The notes under the pieces were generated by a model. The model searched no databases. It saw only the letters and a program-made list of their open reading frames with translations, and was not told the DNA's origin. A DNA stretch of 64,000 nucleotides, from assembly GCF_012034935.1 (NCBI RefSeq), contig NZ_JAATEN010000017.1, positions 1 to 64,000 of the forward strand. The letters run 5' to 3'. Positions 35,213-42,637 of the stretch are shown here, piece after piece. Origin of the DNA: Streptomyces zingiberis. GTDB lineage: Bacteria; Actinomycetota; Actinomycetes; Streptomycetales; Streptomycetaceae. Numbering within the stretch: position 1 is the first letter of the stretch; each line of letters begins with the position of its first letter. A program made the position numbers and the translations under genes.

Positions 35213-36910
35213 GTGACACCCCCTGTGCCGACCTCGGACCGCGGCGGTGACTCCGGTCCCGACGGCCCCGACGGCCCCGGCCCGTGCCCCCGTGACGCCG
35301 TGGGCCCCGTCCCCGACGGCGGCGGACCCGCCGATGGGCGAGGACGGCGCGCCCGGCACCGCAAGCCCCGCCGGGCGCGCTGGGGGCTGCGGCTGTCCTG
35401 CTGCGCGTCCGCGCTCGTCCTGGTGGCCGCGGGGGCGGGGCACGCGGTGATGGCCGGGCTCGGGAGCACCATCGAGCGGGTGGACCCCTTCACCGGCCTC
35501 TCCGGCCGTCCCGACCGCTCCCGGCAGGACGGTTCCGGGGAGGCGCTCACCTTCCTCGTCGTCGGCACGGACGGCCGCGACCGGATCACCGAGGAGCAGC
35601 GGCGGAGGTTCCGCCTGGGCGGGGAGCCCTGTCACTGCACGGACACGATCCTGCTGGTGCACCTCTCCGCGGACCGCCGGCGGGCCGACGTGGTGAGCAT
35701 CCCCCGCGACACCTACGTCGGCCTGCCCTTGGACGGTGAGGCACCGGACGGCCGCGCGAGGGGCGAGGCGCGGGGCGGAACCGGCGGCGGGGCGGACCGC
35801 GGCCAGGAGGCCGGGACGGAACGGGGTCCCGCCGGCACCACGGCCCCCGGCCCCGGCAGCGGGGCGGACGGCCCCGGCCCGGACAGCGGCGAACCCACCG
35901 CGGGCTCCGATTCCGGCGTCGGGTCCGGCCCCGGCCTCGATGCCGGCCCCGGCCCCGGCCGGACCGGCACCCGCGCCATCAAGATCAACTCGGCCTACGC
36001 CGAAGGCGGACCCCGGCTCACCGTCCGCACGGTGGAGCGGCTGACGGGCGTCCGCGTCGACCACTACCTGGAGGTGGACTTCGCCGGCTTCATCCGGACC
36101 GTCGACCACCTCGGCGGAGTCGAGGTGTGCACACCCGTGCCGCTGCGGGACGAGCGGAGCGGCCTCGACCTCCCGGCCGGCACCAGCCGGCTGGGCGGCG
36201 GTGAGGCGCTGGCCTACGTCCGGGCCCGCCATGTCGACGCCGAGGGGGATCTGGGGCGGATGCGGCGCCAGCAGCGGTTCCTGGCCGCCCTCGTCGACCG
36301 GGCGGCGCGGAGCGGAGTGCTGCTCAACCCCGTGAAGCTGACCGGGGCGGCCGAGGCGCTGCTCGGCTCGGTCCGGGCGGATCCGGGGCTCGGCACCGCG
36401 GAGCTGATCGGCCTCGGGCGGGCGATGCGCGGGCTCACGGCGTCCGCGTCGGAGTTCGTCACCGTGCCCGTGGCCGACCCGGACCACCGGGTGCCGGGCA
36501 TCGGCTCGACGGTGCTCTGGGACGCGGCGGCGGCCGAACAGATCTTCGCCGCGATGCGCGAGGACCGCCCGCTGCCCGGGGCGGCCCGGCGCCACCACAC
36601 GGGCCCCGCGGGGAGGGGGCCCGGGCCCGCCGCGGCCCCCTTCCGGGAGCCGGACGGCACCCCGCCCCCGGCCGCGGGAGGCGACGGCTCCCCGGAATCC
36701 CCCGGGGGAGTGACGGAACCGACGGAGCTCCCCGGCCCCGGCGGCCCCCCGGAACCTCCCGGACCGTCTCCGGACCGGCCCGCACCACCCGAGCGACGCG
36801 ACGGCGAGCCCCAGCCGGACGCCCACGGCGACACCCCGGACGGCACGGCGGACGGCACCGCCGGCGGCACACGGGACGCCACCCCGGCCCATGGAGCCGC
36901 CTGCCCCTGA
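35213..36910 (+). CDS. LCP family protein 4 with an insertion inside the catalytic domain
   Basis: A 565-residue LCP protein. A basic patch and membrane helix (about 58-80) precede the LCP domain: TFLVVGTDGRDR, CTDTILLVHL and VSIPRDTYVGLP. Then an unusual Gly/Asp/Pro-rich stretch of roughly 70 residues interrupts the domain before KINSAYAEGG and VRVDHYLEVDFAGF. The C-terminal 140 residues are Pro/Gly/Asp-rich with no LytR_C. GTG at 35213 has GGAGG five bases upstream. A GTG six bases earlier overlaps that site. The insertion sits in a loop of the known LCP fold, so activity may be kept. Confidence 0.88.
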   Translation: MTPPVPTSDRGGDSGPDGPDGPGPCPRDAVGPVPDGGGPADGRGRRARHRKPRRARWGLRLSCCASALVLVAAGAGHAVMAGLGSTIERVDPFTGLSGRPDRSRQDGSGEALTFLVVGTDGRDRITEEQRRRFRLGGEPCHCTDTILLVHLSADRRRADVVSIPRDTYVGLPLDGEAPDGRARGEARGGTGGGADRGQEAGTERGPAGTTAPGPGSGADGPGPDSGEPTAGSDSGVGSGPGLDAGPGPGRTGTRAIKINSAYAEGGPRLTVRTVERLTGVRVDHYLEVDFAGFIRTVDHLGGVEVCTPVPLRDERSGLDLPAGTSRLGGGEALAYVRARHVDAEGDLGRMRRQQRFLAALVDRAARSGVLLNPVKLTGAAEALLGSVRADPGLGTAELIGLGRAMRGLTASASEFVTVPVADPDHRVPGIGSTVLWDAAAAEQIFAAMREDRPLPGAARRHHTGPAGRGPGPAAAPFREPDGTPPPAAGGDGSPESPGGVTEPTELPGPGGPPEPPGPSPDRPAPPERRDGEPQPDAHGDTPDGTADGTAGGTRDATPAHGAACP

Positions 36911-36943
36911 GACACCACGGCGCGAGGCCGCGCCCGTGACACC

Positions 36944-36971
36944 GCGGAGGTGAGATCGCGGAGGTGAGATC
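36944..36971. repeat. Two exact 14-base tandem copies
   Basis: GCGGAGGTGAGATC is present twice in succession (36944-36957 and 36958-36971), just after LCP 4. Each copy contains an SD-like GGAGGTGA, but no start codon follows usefully. Confidence 0.45.
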
Positions 36972-37047
36972 GCGCGGCGGGAGCCGTGAGACCACCGCCG
37001 CCCGTCAGTCCGTCAGCCCCTCCGCCCGTCCGTCCGTCCCGGGACGA

Positions 37048-37596
37048 TCAGTCGTCGATCCCCTCGGCGGCGCGCTTCTCGCGCAGTTCCTTGATCGCCC
37101 TGCGGCGCGCCAGCCGGTGCGTCCGGCGGATCTGCGCCTCCTGGTAGCGGCGCTTGTCCCGTTCCGACTCGGGCGCCACCTGCGGCACCGGCCGCGGCTT
37201 GCCGTCGGCGTCGACGGCGGTGAAGACCAGGTAGGCGCTGCCGACCTGAGTGGCGGGCGTCGACTCGTTCCAGCGCTCCGCGACCACGCGGACACCGATC
37301 TCCATCGAGGACCGCCCCGTCCAGTTGACCTGTGCCTTCACATGCACGAGATCACCGACCCGGACCGGCTCCAGGAAGACCATCTCGTCCATCGAGGCCG
37401 TGACGGCGGGCCCGCCCGAGTGCCGTCCGGCGACCGCGCCCGCCGCGTCGTCGACCAGCTTCATGATCACGCCACCGTGCACCGTGCCCAGAAGGTTGGT
37501 GTCATGGGCGGTCATGATGTGCGAGAGGGTGGTCCGGGAGGCGCTGGTCGGCTTCGTCGGAACCGTCGGATCTGCGGAGAGGGCCTGATCGGTCAT
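37048..37596 (-). CDS. Hotdog-fold acyl-CoA thioesterase
   Basis: A 182-residue acyl-CoA hydrolase of the YciA/BACH type. The hotdog core includes LLGTVHGGVIMKLVDDAAG (about 35-53), with the Asp expected for catalysis and the HGG turn. VTASMDEMVFLEPVRVGD forms the next conserved strand. The last 45 residues are highly basic and helical (RRTHRLARRRAIKELREKR), an actinobacterial extension. The ATG at 37596 is chosen although GAAGG is only one base away, because no better start exists. Likely role: release of CoA from acyl-CoAs in lipid metabolism. Confidence 0.85.
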   Translation of the reverse strand: MTDQALSADPTVPTKPTSASRTTLSHIMTAHDTNLLGTVHGGVIMKLVDDAAGAVAGRHSGGPAVTASMDEMVFLEPVRVGDLVHVKAQVNWTGRSSMEIGVRVVAERWNESTPATQVGSAYLVFTAVDADGKPRPVPQVAPESERDKRRYQEAQIRRTHRLARRRAIKELREKRAAEGIDD

Positions 37597-37736
37597 GCCT
37601 TCAACTGTATGCTCCGCCCTTCCCCGCCCCGTCCGTGCTCGGACTGCATCAGCTCTGCTACAGCCTTGTCCGGGTATTGCTTGTATCCAGCACCGAATCT
37701 GGGAGGAGCCCCCCTCCGCCGTGCACACTTCCCCCT

Positions 37737-38930
37737 ATGAATGACTGGCCCCAGGGATGGAACGCGGACGGTGGCGGCTACGGGCGCGGTGGCCCGAGAC
37801 CCGCCCAGCAGCCGGCGCACGGGATGCAGCCCACCGCCGCGCCCCCGTACGGCCACGTGCCTCCGCAGCAGTCCCAGGGCTACGACGACCGCTACGACGG
37901 CTACAACACCGGCCAGGTCTACGGGGGCGGCGGCGACCCGCAGGGCCCGCCGGCGCCCGCACGGCGCGGCCGCTTCAAGCGCATCCTGGTGACCGTGCTC
38001 ATCGTCCTGCTGCTGGTGAGCGTCGGCACCTACTTCTGGGCCGACTCCAAGCTCCGGCGTGAGGTCGATCTCAGCATCGTGAAGGACCGGCCCGAGGCCG
38101 GGGAGGGCACCAACTACCTGATCGTCGGCTCCGACAGTCGCGAGGGCCTCTCCCCCGAGGACCAGAAGCGGCTGCACACCGGCAAGGTCGAGGGCAAGCG
38201 CACCGACTCGATGATGATCCTCCACGTCGGTGCCAACGGGAACACCATGGTCTCCCTGCCACGTGACTCCTACGTCACGATCCCCGAGTTCACGGGGTCC
38301 GAGAGCGGCAAGAACTTCCCCTCCCCCGGCCAGGCCAAGCTGAACGCCTCGTACTCCACGGACGGCGCGCCGCTGCTGGTCCGCACCGTGGAGTTCAACA
38401 CCGGGCTGAAGATAGACCACTACGCGGAGATCGGATTCGGCGGTTTCGCCGAGATCGTCGACGCGGTGGGCGGTGTCGAGATGGACATCCCCCGCGACCT
38501 CAAGGAGAAGAACTCCGGCATCGACCTGAAGAAGGGCCGCCAGACCCTCGACGGCGAACAGGCGCTGGCCTTCGTCCGCCAGCGCTACGGCCTGGCCGGC
38601 GGCGACCTCGACCGGACCAAGAACCAGCAGAAGTTCCTCTCCGCCCTGGCCTCCCAGACGGCCACCCCGTCCACGGTCCTGAACCCGTTCAAGCTCTACC
38701 CGGTGATGGGCGCGGGCCTGGACACGCTGATCGTCGACGAGGACATGAGCCTCTTCGACCTCGCCTCGATGTTCTGGGCGATGAAGGACGTCACGGGCGG
38801 CGGCGGCAAACAGATGAACATGCCGATCGCGGGCCCCGCCCCGGGCGGCTCCCTGAAGTGGGACATGCCGAAGGTCAAGCAGCTCGTCTCGGAGCTCAAG
38901 AACGACGACCCGGTCACGGTCACCGACTGA
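37737..38930 (+). CDS. LCP family protein 5
   Basis: A 397-residue LCP protein. The N-terminal 75 residues are Gly/Tyr/Pro/Gln-rich (MNDWPQGWN start; GYDDRYDGYNTGQ). A membrane helix (about 84-102) leads to the LCP domain: NYLIVGSDSREGL, RTDSMMILHVG, VSLPRDSYVTIP, GLKIDHYAEIGFGGF and FVRQRYG. Unlike the others it lacks a long disordered tail or LytR_C, making it the most compact paralogue and the closest to the conserved single LCP of other actinobacteria. ATG at 37737 is 140 bases from the divergent thioesterase. The nearest GGGAGGAG is about 30 bases upstream, so the ribosome site is weak. Confidence 0.92.
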   Translation: MNDWPQGWNADGGGYGRGGPRPAQQPAHGMQPTAAPPYGHVPPQQSQGYDDRYDGYNTGQVYGGGGDPQGPPAPARRGRFKRILVTVLIVLLLVSVGTYFWADSKLRREVDLSIVKDRPEAGEGTNYLIVGSDSREGLSPEDQKRLHTGKVEGKRTDSMMILHVGANGNTMVSLPRDSYVTIPEFTGSESGKNFPSPGQAKLNASYSTDGAPLLVRTVEFNTGLKIDHYAEIGFGGFAEIVDAVGGVEMDIPRDLKEKNSGIDLKKGRQTLDGEQALAFVRQRYGLAGGDLDRTKNQQKFLSALASQTATPSTVLNPFKLYPVMGAGLDTLIVDEDMSLFDLASMFWAMKDVTGGGGKQMNMPIAGPAPGGSLKWDMPKVKQLVSELKNDDPVTVTD

Positions 38931-38968
38931 CCCCACACCCACCCCGCGCCGCCGCCCCAGACACCCCC

Positions 38969-39002
38969 GACGCCCCGCTCGCCCCCGGCGACCGGGGCGT
39001 CG
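38969..39002. terminator. Bidirectional terminator between LCP 5 and the lipoprotein gene
   Basis: A 10-bp inverted repeat CGACGCCCCG (38969-38978) and its complement (38993-39002), loop 14 bases, lies between convergent genes. Confidence 0.6.
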
Positions 39003-39044
39003 GCGCGTCCGCCAGATCCGTCAAACATGTGGCGGCGTACGATT

Positions 39045-39596
39045 TCAGGAATCACCGCACGGCAGCGTCTTCCTGTAATTGGGGACATAGGATTCCACAA
39101 GATCTTCCAGCGCCTCCCGGTTGACATTCTGATCTCCCGGGACAGGAGTCCGGGCCACGACGGAATAACGGCTCCCGCCCTTCGGACCTCCAGGACACTC
39201 GAATACGACGGCAGCACCATCCGCCCACGTCGCCATGTTTCCGTTTATATTTACTGCCGACACATTCTGCACCGCTTCGTCTGCGGCGTCACGCACGGTG
39301 AAATTCGCTGCACGCCAATCGCCGTACAGGACGATTGAAGCTCTGCCGTCAATTCGGAGAGTGCACGAATATTCGGCGCCACCCTGGCCGTGAGGTTTTT
39401 CTCTCTGCCTGGCCTCTTCCCCGTTTACGAGAAAAGGTTCGACAAGTGACGGGTTCACCCGAACACCGCATAGATTGTCCGGCGTGGCGTAACTACGCTT
39501 TGGATCATTGCCGCAGGCCGACAGACCCGCGACAAGACCAGTGATCAACAAGGTGCCCACTATCCGCGCCGTCAACCCTTGATGGACAGGCCCCAC
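39045..39596 (-). CDS. Putative lipoprotein of the low-G+C three-gene module
   Basis: A 183-residue exported protein with a lipobox (LITGLVAGLSACG, Cys about 28) after a hydrophobic leader. The mature part has four further cysteines and an arrangement (NLCGVRVNPSLVEPFL; YSCTLRIDG; VFECPGG; LPCGDS) reminiscent of DUF3558-type actinobacterial lipoproteins. That is a tentative likeness. GTG at 39596 lies inside the preceding gene, overlapping its last 25 bases, and is preceded by GGAGGGGG, a very strong ribosome site. It should be translated with the upstream gene and anchored on the outer membrane face. Codon use has much less third-position G/C than the chromosome around it. Confidence 0.8.
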   Translation of the reverse strand: MGPVHQGLTARIVGTLLITGLVAGLSACGNDPKRSYATPDNLCGVRVNPSLVEPFLVNGEEARQREKPHGQGGAEYSCTLRIDGRASIVLYGDWRAANFTVRDAADEAVQNVSAVNINGNMATWADGAAVVFECPGGPKGGSRYSVVARTPVPGDQNVNREALEDLVESYVPNYRKTLPCGDS

Positions 39597-41878
39597 GACA
39601 CCCCCTCCACATGACTACTACCCGCCTGAATCGCGGCGACATCAGAAAGGACTCGTACGGTATCGCCGTCGACTCCACCCCTCCTTCCCGCACGAACAAC
39701 CGCCTCCCGGGCCGCTTCGATCACCGCATCCCGGCCACCCGCGTATGCGGCGCCTGCTTTCACCTGCGCTTCGGTGGCCGTGTCCTGGGAGACACCCTTC
39801 ACAATGCTCTCCTGAATGTCTTCGGAAAGCCATCCGATGACATTTCCCGCGGCAGGCACACGCGAGGCGGCAGCGTCAATTCCGGCACCAAGGATACGGT
39901 CCACCCATTTCTGCTTGTCGGCAACCGATTCATTGAATGCTTCATCCGAAGCTGCATGGTATTCGTGGACAGCCTCGATGCGAGCCTCGCTCATGATGCC
40001 CGCCATCAATGCACCTGGGGCCAGTACGCTGCGCAAACGCTCGGCATCGTAAGCGCCCGGCCGCTCACCCCCGTTCACCGCCTCGTCCACCAATTGAGAG
40101 GTGAGCGCTCGCTGAGCGGCAGTGATCGAGCCGTACGCCTCCGGATCCTGGGAAATGACGGACAGGAGAGACTGAATACTCTCGTTGCGGAAATTTGCAG
40201 ACTCCCCGAATGGGCGGAAAATGGAATCTTCTCCGGAACTGTAGAGCGCCCGCTGAACATCCGGCATATATTCAGCGACGATGTTTCCGAGGCTGTCACG
40301 CATCGCGTAAAGCGGACCAGAATCTGCGGATATTTCTCCGTTTTCGTTACGTCGAAGCATCTCCTGGTTGATCCCGAAAAGGTCTACCACCTGAACGGCT
40401 AGTTCTGCCTGCTCGGCGGTGTGTTTAACAGCAAACACCGATGGGTCCACGTCATACGGTCGCCCAGTTGTTGCGGCCTCCAAGGCGTGCCCCAAGGCGT
40501 CAGGACCTCCGGTGGCTGCGGCAGGACCGTCAGGGTACGGAAGTAGGCTGTCAGCGGGCCACTTGAACTCCTCATCCGCGAATACATTCAAGTACTGCGT
40601 GAAGTCAGCCTCTGCGGACCGGTCCGCCGTCCCGTCTTCCCGGTAGACCGTCGGGGTGTCGGTGAAGAATTTCGTAGCCGCCTCCGGACTGTGGCCCAGA
40701 GCTTCCAGGACGCTGTTGAGGGGAATGTATCCCGCACCGTTCTTCCCCGAGGGGTTGAAGCCGTAGTCCTCATCACCGGGCAGCGTCGGCTTGTTCCACA
40801 GGAATCGGCGCAGGTCCTCGCGGTGGAGCTGGGTGACATGTTCGGCGATCGGGTTGAGGAATTCCGGGTCGTAGTTTCCGTAACGGAGCAGACCGCCGAG
40901 CACCTGATATCCCAACGGGCTCTCGAAGGCTCCCCGCTCCAACTCGATCGGCTGGGTACCGAGTCGCCGGAATTCGGCACCCCAGCTCTCCGGCAGGTGA
41001 TATTTCCTGCCCTCAAGACCCTTGGGAGCATCCGGTTCGGTGGCGTTCGCCAGCGCGTGGCCCATGTTGCGCTGCAACTCCCGCACGCCGGCCAACCGTT
41101 CGGGGTTGTCGCCCTCGGTACCGTTGATGGACATCCGGCCGTAGAAACGCAAAGCCTCCTCCGGTCCGCCCAGCCCTTCGTAGAGAAGGGTGGCGAATCT
41201 GCCGTTGGGTTCGCGGCCGTTGTGCTTGACCAGAGTATTGAACTCGGCAAGCTGCCGGTTACTCATGTCCGGCCCCAGCGCTGCCAGTTCCAGAGCACGT
41301 TCGGCCTGCGCGTCGTCGAGCGATGTGTACCGGGCGTGACCGAAGTCATGGGCATTGCCACCGTGGCTCTTCCGGAGAGCACGGGCGACGGAAGTGTCGA
41401 TCTCCTCGGCCCGGGCGACAAGCCGGTTGATGCGACTCTCCAGCCGGTCCTTCGCCTCGGTCTGCTCCGGCGTGAACTCTGCGGCAGCCGTCGGACCGCC
41501 GGGAAACACACAGCGGACCGTGCCGTCGCGGAGATCGGTCACCCCACAGCCGATGACTGCCGCATCCTCGTCATAGGCCTTGCGGAGCGCCGACCGGACC
41601 TCGGTCAAGTCGGACTGCGCGTCTCTGAGGACGCTCCAGATGCTCTTGGCCTGAACATGTGCGTCCCGGATCTCCCCCGCGGTCTTGCCTACGAACGGTT
41701 TGGTGACCCCGGCGTTCACTCCGGCCCAACGGGCCCGCTCGGAGCGCTTGTGCATGCCCTCCGAAGCCTCGGTCGCCAGTTCATCCAAGGCGTCGGCCAT
41801 CGCCTTCCAGGCACCGACCGCTTCACCGAGACCGGACAACGGCACCTGGTACACATCGCTGAAGGTGAGTCTTGACAT
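39572..41878 (-). CDS. Large uncharacterised protein with N-terminal WxG-like helical region
   Basis: A 768-residue protein without signal peptide or clear membrane helix. Residues 1-105 are helical and contain ARWAGVNAG with a W-x-G at 51-53, like WXG100/ESAT-6 secretion modules. A coiled region (about 140-175) follows, then a long mixed region with HDFGHARYTSLDD, PLGYQVLGGLLRYGNYD and LHREDLRRFLWNKP. The last 150 residues are helical (AASRVPAAGNVIGWLSEDI). It resembles large uncharacterised Streptomyces proteins (possibly DUF6571-like, not verified). ATG at 41878 follows GAGGGA. Upstream is a small WXG-like gene with a 10-base gap, and the lipoprotein overlaps its end. Base composition falls as low as 45% in its C-terminal third. 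Confidence 0.75.
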   Translation of the reverse strand: MSRLTFSDVYQVPLSGLGEAVGAWKAMADALDELATEASEGMHKRSERARWAGVNAGVTKPFVGKTAGEIRDAHVQAKSIWSVLRDAQSDLTEVRSALRKAYDEDAAVIGCGVTDLRDGTVRCVFPGGPTAAAEFTPEQTEAKDRLESRINRLVARAEEIDTSVARALRKSHGGNAHDFGHARYTSLDDAQAERALELAALGPDMSNRQLAEFNTLVKHNGREPNGRFATLLYEGLGGPEEALRFYGRMSINGTEGDNPERLAGVRELQRNMGHALANATEPDAPKGLEGRKYHLPESWGAEFRRLGTQPIELERGAFESPLGYQVLGGLLRYGNYDPEFLNPIAEHVTQLHREDLRRFLWNKPTLPGDEDYGFNPSGKNGAGYIPLNSVLEALGHSPEAATKFFTDTPTVYREDGTADRSAEADFTQYLNVFADEEFKWPADSLLPYPDGPAAATGGPDALGHALEAATTGRPYDVDPSVFAVKHTAEQAELAVQVVDLFGINQEMLRRNENGEISADSGPLYAMRDSLGNIVAEYMPDVQRALYSSGEDSIFRPFGESANFRNESIQSLLSVISQDPEAYGSITAAQRALTSQLVDEAVNGGERPGAYDAERLRSVLAPGALMAGIMSEARIEAVHEYHAASDEAFNESVADKQKWVDRILGAGIDAAASRVPAAGNVIGWLSEDIQESIVKGVSQDTATEAQVKAGAAYAGGRDAVIEAAREAVVRAGRRGGVDGDTVRVLSDVAAIQAGSSHVEGVSWGLSIKG

Positions 41879-41888
41879 GCCGCTTCCC

Positions 41889-42350
41889 TCACTGGAAGTA
41901 CTGGCTGATCTTGGAGACGGGCATGGCCGTGCCGTCACGGTTCCGCAGGGAAGCCTCGATGTCCGCCTCGTCCTCGGAGTGCCGCTTCCGCGTGAAGTCC
42001 AGGTGGTTGGAGATGTGGGCGAGCGCTTGGAGCAGCGTCTTGGCCTGGCTGTCCCAGATCTCGACCGTGAGCGAGAGAGCGGCCCCCGTGGCGAAGTTGT
42101 GTGCCGTCAACTGCTGAGCGGCGCGCATGCTCGAGCCGGCACCGTCCTTGCCGGCTCCGGCGCCGGCGATGTCGGCAGCCTTTCTGAGGTCACCGTGGAG
42201 CTTGAAGGCATCATTGCCCACCCGGCCGAGATCGTCCTGACGGACGACGAGATCCTCAGCCCCACCGCCCCCTCCTCTCGAGGCGTTGTTCAACCTGGTT
42301 CGTGTGGATGCCTCCGCCTTGAGGCGGGTCCACTCCTCGTCGAACGACAC
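41889..42350 (-). CDS. Small WXG100-like protein, first gene of the module
   Basis: A 153-residue protein predicted to be mostly helical, lacking a signal peptide. The N-terminal SFDEEWTRLKAEAS is typical of small Streptomyces proteins encoded next to WXG-type partners. After a Gly-rich hinge, two helices with EIWDSQAKTLLQALAHI in the turn/second helix and a charged end (HSEDEADIE) recall the WxG hairpin and Y/H-x3-D/E export signal of type VII substrates, though the G of WxG is replaced by S. GTG at 42350 is supported by GGGGGACGA. An ATG-less extension to 42380 is less likely. Type VII export is inference. Confidence 0.7.
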   Translation of the reverse strand: MSFDEEWTRLKAEASTRTRLNNASRGGGGGAEDLVVRQDDLGRVGNDAFKLHGDLRKAADIAGAGAGKDGAGSSMRAAQQLTAHNFATGAALSLTVEIWDSQAKTLLQALAHISNHLDFTRKRHSEDEADIEASLRNRDGTAMPVSKISQYFQ

Positions 42351-42565
42351 TCGTCCCCCACGGTTTCTCCGGCCAGTCACGGTCCGAGCGCGACTGCGTA
42401 CGCGAAGCTACCGGATTCCGGAGAGAGCTACCACGAGGGGTGGCCGCCTTCACGAATCATGCGCGGATCGCCGGCAGGCCCCGAGGTGAGTCCCGCGCCG
42501 CATCCACAGCCCCGACATCGGCGGGGTCGCCCACAAGCGCATCGCCATCCGCCTCGGTGAACGGC

Positions 42566-42599
42566 GAATGCCCCCGCCGGGCCGACCGCGGGGGCATTC
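42566..42599 (-). terminator. Terminator of the acyl-CoA dehydrogenase gene
   Basis: A perfect 12-bp inverted repeat GAATGCCCCCGC (42566-42577; complement 42588-42599) with a 10-base loop, 39 bases after the leftward gene's stop. It also insulates the module to its left. Confidence 0.7.
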
Positions 42600-42637
42600 A
42601 TCTCCGGGGCGCTGCGGGGGCCCGGAGCGCCGGTCGG

